Of a stretch of DNA of 64,000 bases, positions 17,165 to 25,302 are shown in pieces. The notes beneath the pieces are model-generated. The model did no database searches, was not told the DNA's origin, and saw only the letters and a program-made list of their open reading frames with translations. The stretch comes from Gammaproteobacteria bacterium 45_16_T64 (lineage in GTDB: Bacteria; Pseudomonadota; Gammaproteobacteria; Pseudomonadales; Ketobacteraceae). Positions within the stretch are counted from its first letter, which is position 1. Each line of letters begins with the position of its first letter. Location of the stretch: NCBI GenBank assembly GCA_002162955.1, contig MABD01000040.1:56926-120925 (forward strand), given 5' to 3'. The position numbers and the translations under genes are program-made.

Positions 17165-19309
17165 CTATTTAGCTTCAACGGGAAATGGTGGCAAGCTATG
17201 TAGAATAGCTTTTCCGTAGTGCTTCTTGATAATCCTTCGATCCAAAATTGATATTTTACCTTCGTCCATCTCAGTTCGAATCAACCGACCGACAGCCTGC
17301 TTCAATTTAATCGCAGCATCAGGAACCACAATTTGCATAAAGGGATTGCCACCCTGCCCTTTTATCCATTCCGAAAGCGTTTCGTCAACAGGATCTTCCG
17401 GTACCGCAAAGGGCAACTTGGCAATCACTACGTGTTCGCAGTAGCGCCCAGGCAAATCGATTCCTTCCGCAAAACTCGCCAATCCAAAGATAATACTGTA
17501 CTCATCATTATCAATCGCTGCTTTGTGCTTTTTAATAATTTCAGTTTTCGCCACTTTACCTTGGGCTAAAACAACTTCTTGATATTCATATGGCAATAGA
17601 TCGTAGACTTCTTGGAGTTGTTTACGCGAAGTAAACAAAACCAACGTCGCGATACGTTTGCCTTCTTCTATCAAGAAATCAACAAGATACTGGGTATGCC
17701 TGACGCTATCGGAAGGATCAAAATCCATTGCAGGTATAATCACCTTGCCGGCTTGAGCATAGTCAAATGGGCTTGGAACAACATGAAACCCACCTTCGCT
17801 AGATATGCCTGAACGCATCTTAAATCGCTCAAAATCACCAACAGCAACAATGGTTGCTGACGTCACAACGCTAGCAAAACAACGATTCCAGAGATACTTC
17901 CTCAATACTTCGGATGCCAAAATAGGACTAGCGCAAAGCTCAACATCAATGCCTTGAGATACCTCATGAAAGCTCAACCATCGTGCCATAGGTATTTTAC
18001 TTTCCCGCTCATCACGGCAATAACTCTGCCATAAACGATCCACCGCTTCAGCGCGCGCTAACTGTGTTCCTATCAACGGATACCATAGCTCTGCTTCAGA
18101 TTTATTAATATCAGAACGGTTGCCTTCCAAACCATCTTCTAATATCTCTGCTATTTGAATAAGATACTTTCTGACCGCTAAGGTTTCCTTACTGACCTGC
18201 AATGCCAGTTCTATTAGCTCCTTGGGAATATCCCCATTTTCAAAACGATATACACTATAACCCGATTTATCATTGCCAAAACCACCACGGAAGTTATCCG
18301 TCTGATCCGCTAGCGGTGTCAGCATCGTTAATACTATCGGCAATAGCTGCTGCAATTCATTGACGGGGCCTACCAATTGCTCTGCAGTTGTTTGCACCCC
18401 CGTATTCGAAAACGTTCCCGAGACGCTGCTCAAGAGTTTCAACAATTCCGCGAGCCATGATTGGGTTCCACGTAAATAGCTGGATGAAGAAAAATGCCCC
18501 AACGCTTTATCCGGAAGATGATGTCCTTCATCAAATATATAGATAGTATCTTCGGGGGCAGGCAATATCGCACCACCTCCCAACACGAGGTCGGCTAACA
18601 CTAAATCGTGGTTAGCAACAACTACATCCGTTTTATGCAAGTTGCCGCGATTTTGATAAAACACACATTCATCATAGAAACTGCAATTTCTGCCAGTGCA
18701 GCGATTATGGTCTGTGGTCACACGACGCCAAGCCGCATCCTCTATTTCATCTTCCCAGCTATCACGGTCTCCATCCCAACGCCCTTGATCAACCGCCATT
18801 GCTAATGCTTGATACAACTTAGCACTATCTTTATCGACAGTGACTGCACGTAGCTCTTCCCACAATGCCATATTGGGGTCATCACTACCTCCAGCCGACA
18901 TCAACTGATCCAGTTGTGACAAACACAAATAACGACCACGACCTTTCGCCAACTGATAAGAAAAACTTAGTGACGAATTGATCAGCAGATCAGGGATATC
19001 CTTCGACACAATCTGATCTTGAAGTGCGACTGTAGCGGTAGAGATAACCACTTTTTTACCCAGTGCTTGTGCCATCGGAATGGCCGACACCAAATAGGCA
19101 ACAGTTTTCCCTGTACCGGTTCCCGCTTCAACAACACACACATGGTTATCTGATGTTCTATTTCCCTCATCGTCAGTACTAATAGCCGCAATGGATTTTG
19201 CAACCTCAGCAATCATTAGCCGCTGCCCATATCGAGGGCTCAAGCTCTTCTTTTTAAGAAAACCGCTATAAGCGGATTGAATCGAGAGTTTAATATCGTC
19301 AGAGAGCAT
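17165..19309 (-). CDS. dinG: ATP-dependent DNA helicase DinG
   Basis: Superfamily 2, XPD-like 5'-3' helicase of 714 residues that unwinds R-loops, D-loops and forks in the cytoplasm. Visible are Walker A EAGTGTGKT (61-69), the iron-sulfur cysteines C129, C204, C209 and C215 that hold a 4Fe-4S cluster, the DEGH box (260-263), the TSATI motif, and the C-terminal GLASFAEGIDLPG and QAVGRLIRTEMDEG helicase motifs. Length and order match DinG of gammaproteobacteria. It is monocistronic and converges with the binding-protein gene at 16399. I see no LexA-like box in the upstream gap. Confidence 0.95.
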   Translation of the reverse strand: MLSDDIKLSIQSAYSGFLKKKSLSPRYGQRLMIAEVAKSIAAISTDDEGNRTSDNHVCVVEAGTGTGKTVAYLVSAIPMAQALGKKVVISTATVALQDQIVSKDIPDLLINSSLSFSYQLAKGRGRYLCLSQLDQLMSAGGSDDPNMALWEELRAVTVDKDSAKLYQALAMAVDQGRWDGDRDSWEDEIEDAAWRRVTTDHNRCTGRNCSFYDECVFYQNRGNLHKTDVVVANHDLVLADLVLGGGAILPAPEDTIYIFDEGHHLPDKALGHFSSSSYLRGTQSWLAELLKLLSSVSGTFSNTGVQTTAEQLVGPVNELQQLLPIVLTMLTPLADQTDNFRGGFGNDKSGYSVYRFENGDIPKELIELALQVSKETLAVRKYLIQIAEILEDGLEGNRSDINKSEAELWYPLIGTQLARAEAVDRLWQSYCRDERESKIPMARWLSFHEVSQGIDVELCASPILASEVLRKYLWNRCFASVVTSATIVAVGDFERFKMRSGISSEGGFHVVPSPFDYAQAGKVIIPAMDFDPSDSVRHTQYLVDFLIEEGKRIATLVLFTSRKQLQEVYDLLPYEYQEVVLAQGKVAKTEIIKKHKAAIDNDEYSIIFGLASFAEGIDLPGRYCEHVVIAKLPFAVPEDPVDETLSEWIKGQGGNPFMQIVVPDAAIKLKQAVGRLIRTEMDEGKISILDRRIIKKHYGKAILHSLPPFPVEAK

Positions 19310-19631
19310 AAATAATCATCAAAATAAGAAATATAGGTTAGCCGCTGAAAAGCAACAATGGGATATTTTACATGTTTTTTCGGCTTGAAAACACAGGCTT
19401 AGAGCCAACGTAAACATAAAATATTAATACGTATATTTATGCTCCATTATTGCAATATTAATGCACAATTATGTGCTCAGCATTGCCTAAGCATAGTTTA
19501 TCAATTTATCAAGAATTTTAGCTCCAGAACTTGCCTCACGTCATACTCTTAGGTACCGTATTGCCTAGTTAAAACAATAACATTCGTTTATTTTTACCCA
19601 TAACAATAAGAACAAATAAAGGAGCTTTCCA
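19310..19631. other. Divergent intergenic region between dinG and the TatT-like gene
   Basis: A 322-bp AT-rich gap between divergent genes, so it must contain promoters for both. No ORF, RNA gene or clear repeat is seen. A run of TTAATACGTATATTTATGC near 19424 is AT-rich and partly palindromic (ATACGTAT), but I cannot assign a factor. Confidence 0.4.
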
Positions 19632-20675
19632 ATGGACTCGACTTTTCGTCGCACCTTACAACGCGCTGGTTTAGCGCTCTTTGCAGCTGTTTCTCTGACA
19701 CTCAGTGGTTGTAGCTCTGTTATTTATAAAGTTGCTGGCGACAGTACCGCAGTATTTGGGCAAGATGTCATGATGCCTTATCTGATGACCACCAACGACA
19801 CCGGCATAGCGTGTATCGCTGGCGAATCCATGACCCCTCTTATGCTCTCCTTCAGCAAGTACTCTAGCAATATCGATCAACTCGCCGTTCTCACACATAT
19901 GGTAGGCGGGACCTGCGCAGACCAACAAGCCCAAGAAGCCCATTTAGAATATTTACGCTTTGCCAATAACCAGCACATAGCTGCCGCCCAAGATGCGCGC
20001 ATTAGAGCTAAACGCTTTCACGCTCTCGCGGCTAAGCGACAATATAAAGGATACCTTGCACTTGTCAGTTCCTTTGGCGAAATCGGTGACGAATGCCCAA
20101 CCTTTGCCAGTAAGCAAGATCAATTCGTTTGGATACTTGGTACCGCAACAGCCTTGCAAGCAGTATTAAGCGACACGCTTGGCGGTTTAGAAGCCGGGGT
20201 ACCAAAAGATATCGCGCCAAAAGCAATGCGAGCAGCCGCTTGTCTTGATACCCAAGAAGGTAATCGACTTTGGTGGGGATTACCCAAAGCAATCCGTAGC
20301 GTGTTATGGACAGTACTTCCAGGAGCAACACCTGAAGGCCGTGACCCATGGAAAGAAATGAATAAGGCAGCCAAGATTGGCGAACAAGAAGGCGTTCGTA
20401 TGGCACAGGCATTAATGGCCATCGGTGCCAATAACGCGTCCAAAACAGAACTTGTCAAAGACACTATTCGAGCTCATGCACACTCGCTAAAAAATATTGC
20501 CTCTAGTCGCGAATATAACTTGGTTGACCGTATGTCCACGGATATGATTACTGCGATTTCGGATCGACTATGGACTGAAGCTGTAGGTCATCGAACACCT
20601 CATGGTCAACTCGGTACTTTTTGGGACGATAAGTCTGACGAAATTGAACTAGACATTGATATTGATGATCTATAA
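19632..20675 (+). CDS. TatT-like lipoprotein next to a TRAP transporter
   Basis: A 347-residue lipoprotein: signal MDSTFRRTLQRAGLALFAAV, lipobox LSGC with Cys27. The mature part is almost wholly helical, with repeated Ala-rich helix pairs (QAQEAHLEYLRFANNQ, ARIRAKRFHALAAKRQYKG), as expected for the TPR-type T-component (TatT) of some TRAP systems. It ends with an acidic tail (ELDIDIDDL). AAGGAG lies before the ATG. The next genes are a putative solute-binding protein and a TRAP permease on the same strand, which supports the assignment. Membership of the TatT family is my inference from context and shape, not from a motif. Confidence 0.6.
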   Translation: MDSTFRRTLQRAGLALFAAVSLTLSGCSSVIYKVAGDSTAVFGQDVMMPYLMTTNDTGIACIAGESMTPLMLSFSKYSSNIDQLAVLTHMVGGTCADQQAQEAHLEYLRFANNQHIAAAQDARIRAKRFHALAAKRQYKGYLALVSSFGEIGDECPTFASKQDQFVWILGTATALQAVLSDTLGGLEAGVPKDIAPKAMRAAACLDTQEGNRLWWGLPKAIRSVLWTVLPGATPEGRDPWKEMNKAAKIGEQEGVRMAQALMAIGANNASKTELVKDTIRAHAHSLKNIASSREYNLVDRMSTDMITAISDRLWTEAVGHRTPHGQLGTFWDDKSDEIELDIDIDDL

Positions 20676-20743
20676 AGCGTAAACGCTAACCTCCTCTACA
20701 CACAAGAGTTGTGAAACTCATCCGTTTGTAGGGGAAACAACTT

Positions 20744-20763
20744 AAATTGGTTGACACCAATTT
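20744..20763. repeat. Short inverted repeat before the solute-binding protein gene
   Basis: AAATTGGT (20744-20751), TGAC, ACCAATTT (20756-20763). It lies in the leader of the 20807 gene, 43 bp before its ATG, and is followed by CTAAAAAAAAC. It could be an operator or a weak hairpin; neither can be decided from the sequence. Confidence 0.35.
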
Positions 20764-20806
20764 CTAAAAAAAACATGTAACAAAAACAAGACTTCGGGAC
20801 GAGGCT

Positions 20807-21826
20807 ATGAAATCCATTATTAAAAAATTAATTGCACCCATCGCTATGGGCGCCGCTTTACTTTCTGCTACACCTGCCAATGCAGCACTAGAGAAACGCA
20901 CATTTTGTGTTTTTGATATCATTGGTAAGCAAGGCGATGTTTACAGCTTAATGGAAGACTATCGTCTAGAAGCGATGAAATGGGGCGTAGACTTTACCTT
21001 AAAAGCCTATACCGATGAAAAAATTGCTGCGGAAGATCTAAAATCTGGGAAATGTGATGCTGCAGGTATCACGGGAATTCGAGGGCGAAGCTTCAACTCG
21101 TTCACGGGTACTCTTGATTCCCTCGGGTCAATTCCAACCTATGACCACATGAAGCAAACACTTAAATTGCTTATGTCACCCAAGTTTTCCAAATACATGA
21201 CAAGCGGTGATTACGAAGTTGCAGGCATATCCCCCGGTGGAGCTGGATACCTATTCACCAACGACAAGTCGGTTAACAACGTTGCCAAGATGTCAGGTAA
21301 AAAGGTCGCTGTATTGGATTTTGATAAATCACAAGCCATCATGGTATCTTCCATTGGCGCTTCACCAGTAAGTGCAACCATAGCGACTTTTGGCCCTATG
21401 TTTAACAACGGCTCTGTGGACATTATCGCTGCACCTGCTATTGCTTACGAGCCATTGGAACTTTACAAAGGCCTTGGAGAGAATGGTGCAATCGCCGATT
21501 TTGCGATTCTACAACTATCACTTCAAATGCTGATTCGCCACGACCGCTTCCCTGAGGGTTTCGGCCAGAAATCTCGCGCCTACTCGTGGTCTCAATACGA
21601 TAGAGCCATTGATCTTATCAACGTCAGCACTGACAAGATCAAACCACAGTACTGGATGAGCATTCCCGAAGAAGACAAAGTGGGATATTCGGAAATGTTC
21701 CGTCAAACACGTCTTAAGCTTCGTGACATGGGAATCTACAATGGCAAAATGCTTAAGTTTCTCGCAAGAGTTCGCTGTAAGCTAGACGCCGGTCTGGCAG
21801 AATGTAGCGCAGCTGACAAAGAATAA
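20807..21826 (+). CDS. Putative TRAP-associated solute-binding protein
   Basis: Exported 339-residue protein with a signal peptide ending at ANA-ALEKR (about residue 27). The mature protein begins KRTFCVFDIIGKQGD and has two Rossmann-like lobes (CDAAGITGIRGRSFN; GKKVAVLDFDKSQAIM), which fits the putative solute-binding protein group found beside unusual TRAP permeases (DUF6091-like). Cys pairs near both ends may form disulfides. GAGG precedes the ATG. It lies between the TatT-like lipoprotein and the permease, but a strong hairpin at 21832-21882 separates it from the permease, so it may be made in excess. The solute is unknown. Confidence 0.65.
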   Translation: MKSIIKKLIAPIAMGAALLSATPANAALEKRTFCVFDIIGKQGDVYSLMEDYRLEAMKWGVDFTLKAYTDEKIAAEDLKSGKCDAAGITGIRGRSFNSFTGTLDSLGSIPTYDHMKQTLKLLMSPKFSKYMTSGDYEVAGISPGGAGYLFTNDKSVNNVAKMSGKKVAVLDFDKSQAIMVSSIGASPVSATIATFGPMFNNGSVDIIAAPAIAYEPLELYKGLGENGAIADFAILQLSLQMLIRHDRFPEGFGQKSRAYSWSQYDRAIDLINVSTDKIKPQYWMSIPEEDKVGYSEMFRQTRLKLRDMGIYNGKMLKFLARVRCKLDAGLAECSAADKE

Positions 21827-21831
21827 ACGTT

Positions 21832-21882
21832 ATTTATCCAATAAAAAAAGCAGGCTATGCCTGCTTTTTTTATTGGATAAAT
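21832..21882. terminator. Strong hairpin with T-runs between binding protein and TRAP permease
   Basis: Perfect 24-bp arms with a 3-nt loop (TAT). The inner stem is AGCAGGC/GCCTGCT, flanked by seven A and seven T, so it works as an intrinsic terminator on either strand. It starts 6 bp after the stop codon of the 20807 gene. Because the permease gene follows on the same strand 322 bp after that stop, the permease either has its own promoter or depends on read-through. Confidence 0.9.
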
Positions 21883-22148
21883 TTGGCACGCGCTTTAGCA
21901 CCCATGTCACTAGGTATATAACAACAAAGTGGATGTATAAACCTTCGTACATTTTCAACATTTTGACGCTAGTTTGGATTTTTATGCTGGAACATTGCAC
22001 GAGTTCACACTTATAATGTTGCGCCTTTTAACTATGGCTGATCATCTCGATATATCATCGGTGATCTAAAGGAATAGAGAGGACATAGCTCCTCAGCCCT
22101 ACGCCAGGGATAACAATAAATTTAGTAATAACAATCATTAGGTGAATA

Positions 22149-24305
22149 ATGGCCAATATCATACCACAACGCTCTTTTAGGGAATGGTTCTCCTCCCTCC
22201 CCGTAATGATTTTATTACTCAGTGTATTACTGTTTAATACTGCAGAAATGGGTTATTCGCAATTCCTTAAGCTTGGCGAAAACCTATGGCAAGATTATTA
22301 CATTCTCCGCGGAGATATTGCCACCCCTACCTGTGACCCAAATGCTGACATCGACTCAGAATTACAAAAGCTGATCACCCAACAGGAAGCCGAAAGTGAT
22401 GATGAATTTGGCGATATGTTTGGTGATGATGACGCCGATAGTAGCGCAGATGAAGGCGCCCTAAGAAAGTCATTAATGGGACAACAAGCACTTTGTAAAG
22501 AAAATCATCGCCTCGCAGCCGACAACCAAGCCCGAGTCGACAACAACGTTCGCGCATTCCGCGAGATCGATTATTTCCTATTAAAGGTATCGGCGTTTAG
22601 TCGAGACAATCAACGTTCAATTTTAGCGTTCCTGCTCTTTATTTGCGCCTTAACCGCTACCCTGACCTATCATCACATTGGCTTACGTCCAATGATGACT
22701 AAACTAGATCACAAAGTGGGGGCTGGTGCTCAACTACTCGCAAACATTGCCCTCACCTTTTCAGCCTATACCTATTTATATAACGGCTACAATAATGGCG
22801 TAGAAATGCTCTACCCCCAAATACGTTGGACGTATATGGGAGGCTTCTGCTTACTCAGCCTTGTATCTCTGTATCAGTGCTTTGCTATCCCTAAAGACGC
22901 CGAAGAAGGTGGATCTATAGGCAAAGCCCTACTCTCTGTACCTCTATATTGCTATATGGCATTCACTGCTGCTAACTTTTATATTTTCAAAGAAGCGAAT
23001 CCGCAAGGCATCGTACTCTACATCGACAAGATGATGGATATGGCCAGTATTTTCACCAAAATCGGTCTATACATCTGGATTGGTATGATGCTGAAACAGA
23101 CGTTTATCGGGGAGTTGGCATTTAGGATTTTCAAACCATGGAAACTCCCCCCCGAAATGCTTGCGTTTGTTGCTGTACTTGTCATGGCTGTCCCCACCGC
23201 TTACACAGGCGCTTCTGGGGTTATCATTATTGCAATGGGTGCTGTTGTTTACAGTGAGCTTCGAAGAGCAGGAGCTCGTCGACAATTGGCGCTTGCCGCG
23301 ACAGCAATGTCCGGTAGCCTTGGGGTAGTATTACGACCCTGCCTACTCGTTGTGCTTATCGCAGCTCTCAACAAAGAAGTCACTACCGACCAAATGTTTG
23401 GCTGGGGCGTTAAGGTTTTCCTACTAACCTCATTTATGTTTTTCATCATTTCATTAGTGGCTAAGCAAGGGCCGCTCAAAGTAGCCCCAGTAAAACAAGC
23501 ACTAGTACCGAGCTTACTCGCGTTTATTCCTCTTGCGCCCTACGCCATTGTATTTGGGTTTACCACTATCTTTTACGCCATCGTGATGGACGCTCATCTA
23601 GATGAGTTTTCTGCGCCAACGATTCTGCCGATTATTATCTTGCTGATGCTGATCTACGAGAAAGTACTCGCGGCCCCTTACAAACGCCTCTTTGCTCGAT
23701 TGAAGCCTGAGCTATATGAGAAGTCCTACGGCTCTCAAGAGGAACAGGAACATGAATACGAAATCGGAGAACGCGAAGACACACTAGAAGGCTCCCTTCG
23801 AACGGCGACCACTCACGGTATCGTCCATATTGGCGCATTACTGTTACTAATGGGCCTCTCACTCGCGGCAGGCGGTGTTATCGAGGATTCTCATATCATC
23901 CAAGATTTCTCCGAAAACTCGACACTCTTCGGTAGCGTTTGGCAAACAATGCTAATACTGCTTATCGCACTTGTTATCATCGGTATGTGCATGGACCCAT
24001 TTGGTGCAGTTGTACTCGTATCAGGCACCATCGCACAGGTTGCTTATCAACAAGGTATCGAGCCCATCCATTTCTGGATGATTACACTTGTTGCCTTCGA
24101 ACTGGGTTACCTATCACCACCGGTTGCAGTAAACCACCTCCTCACACGGCAAGTCGTAGGGGAAAAGGAGGTACTGCTTGCGTCCGAGGAAGTGATTGGA
24201 AAATCGTTCTGGCTAAGACACGAGAAGATTTTGCTTCCCCTCGTCGTCATGGGAATATCGCTAGTCCTTGTAGCGTTCGCACCACTTATTTATATGAACC
24301 TATAA
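22149..24305 (+). CDS. TRAP transporter fused large permease (DctM-type)
   Basis: Polytopic inner-membrane protein of 718 residues. The N-terminal 300 residues hold a first helix, a 100-residue hydrophilic loop with a very acidic stretch (DDEFGDMFGDDDADSSADEG, about residues 78-97) and four more helices that resemble the small Q subunit. From residue 305 the DctM-type region starts, with PTAYTGASGVIIIAMGAVVY and SGSLGVVLRPCLLVVLIAAL corresponding to the conserved M-subunit loops, and a C-terminal FELGYLSPPVAVNHLL. TRAP permeases use Na+ or H+ gradients and a periplasmic binding protein to import acids. AGGTGAATA precedes the ATG. The binding protein is the 20807 product. Confidence 0.85.
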   Translation: MANIIPQRSFREWFSSLPVMILLLSVLLFNTAEMGYSQFLKLGENLWQDYYILRGDIATPTCDPNADIDSELQKLITQQEAESDDEFGDMFGDDDADSSADEGALRKSLMGQQALCKENHRLAADNQARVDNNVRAFREIDYFLLKVSAFSRDNQRSILAFLLFICALTATLTYHHIGLRPMMTKLDHKVGAGAQLLANIALTFSAYTYLYNGYNNGVEMLYPQIRWTYMGGFCLLSLVSLYQCFAIPKDAEEGGSIGKALLSVPLYCYMAFTAANFYIFKEANPQGIVLYIDKMMDMASIFTKIGLYIWIGMMLKQTFIGELAFRIFKPWKLPPEMLAFVAVLVMAVPTAYTGASGVIIIAMGAVVYSELRRAGARRQLALAATAMSGSLGVVLRPCLLVVLIAALNKEVTTDQMFGWGVKVFLLTSFMFFIISLVAKQGPLKVAPVKQALVPSLLAFIPLAPYAIVFGFTTIFYAIVMDAHLDEFSAPTILPIIILLMLIYEKVLAAPYKRLFARLKPELYEKSYGSQEEQEHEYEIGEREDTLEGSLRTATTHGIVHIGALLLLMGLSLAAGGVIEDSHIIQDFSENSTLFGSVWQTMLILLIALVIIGMCMDPFGAVVLVSGTIAQVAYQQGIEPIHFWMITLVAFELGYLSPPVAVNHLLTRQVVGEKEVLLASEEVIGKSFWLRHEKILLPLVVMGISLVLVAFAPLIYMNL

Positions 24306-24312
24306 CCTGACT

Positions 24313-24343
24313 CCCCCTTCCTTAGATCAAATAAGGAAGGGGG
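24313..24343. terminator. Stem-loop after the TRAP permease gene
   Basis: A 12-bp perfect stem (CCCCCTTCCTTA at 24313-24324, TAAGGAAGGGGG at 24332-24343) with a 7-nt loop, starting 8 bp after the stop. The following ATATTTA is a weak T-run. Confidence 0.6.
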
Positions 24344-24434
24344 ATATTTACCTCTCCCTCCCTTGATCCTGCCTCCATTCTAGACCACACTTCACGATCA
24401 ATAATCTTTCCTGCACTATTCAGAAGTGAATAAC

Positions 24435-25301
24435 ATGAACAACCTTGTGGATGATTTTCTCCAAATCATGGATTTGGAAACCTTAGAGCAAAACCTCTTT
24501 CGCGGAAAAAATCGAGAAATGGATGGTCGTAGCGTCTTTGGTGGCCAAGTAGTGGCACAAGCATTGATGGCAGCCCACAGAACACTGCGAGAACACCGTC
24601 AGGCACACTCCCTACACGGCTATTTTCTGCGACCTGGGGACGTCAGCGCTCCCATCGTTTACGAAGTCGACCGCATAAGAGATGGCGGTAGCTTTACCAC
24701 CCGACGAGTTATTGCCATTCAACATGGAGAAGTAATATTTAATCTCTCAGCGTCATTCCAAGAAGACGAAGACGGTTTTGAGCATCAGGCTAACCCGTTA
24801 CCTGACGTCCCACCACCGGAGGACGTTGAGCACGAATTAGAACTCAGAAAACGCGTAGCACACAACATTCCCGAAAAGTTTCGTGAGGCTTTCTTACAGC
24901 CTCGGCTCATTGAAATTCGTCCGATCGACCCCGTCGACTATTTTCAGCCAGAAGCTAAACAACCTTATAAAAAATCGTGGTTTCGTGTTCCCGGCACACT
25001 TAACGGTGAGCTTGGCGTGCACCAGGCAGCGCTTGCTTACGCATCAGATTTTGGACTGCTTGGCACAGGCATGCTTCCTCACAAGCTTTCATTTATGAGC
25101 CCTAACGTGCAAGCAGCTAGCCTCGACCATGCCATTTGGTTTCACCATGCATTTAGGGCCGACGAATGGCTGTTATATGATATGGAAAGCCCAAGCAGCT
25201 CAGGCGCTCGTAGTTTTAACCGCGGACAAATATATAATCAAGCAGGAATACTTGTCGCATCAATAGCACAAGAAGGATTGATGAGAGTGCGAAAGAAATA
25301 G
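24435..25301 (+). CDS. tesB: Acyl-CoA thioesterase II (TesB)
   Basis: Cytoplasmic double-hotdog thioesterase of 288 residues that hydrolyses medium- and long-chain acyl-CoA. Visible are FRGKNREMDGRSVFGGQVVAQAL in pieces at residues 20-45, HSLHGYFLRPGD, the catalytic region LDHAIWFHHAFRADEWLLYD, and the C-terminal RSFNRGQIYNQAGILVAS with the Gln and Thr/Ser region of the active site. ATG at 24435 is preferred because AGAAGTG lies 6 bp before it; a GTG at 24426 is possible. It converges with polB with a 1-bp gap between the stops. Confidence 0.93.
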   Translation: MNNLVDDFLQIMDLETLEQNLFRGKNREMDGRSVFGGQVVAQALMAAHRTLREHRQAHSLHGYFLRPGDVSAPIVYEVDRIRDGGSFTTRRVIAIQHGEVIFNLSASFQEDEDGFEHQANPLPDVPPPEDVEHELELRKRVAHNIPEKFREAFLQPRLIEIRPIDPVDYFQPEAKQPYKKSWFRVPGTLNGELGVHQAALAYASDFGLLGTGMLPHKLSFMSPNVQAASLDHAIWFHHAFRADEWLLYDMESPSSSGARSFNRGQIYNQAGILVASIAQEGLMRVRKK

Positions 25302-25302
25302 C

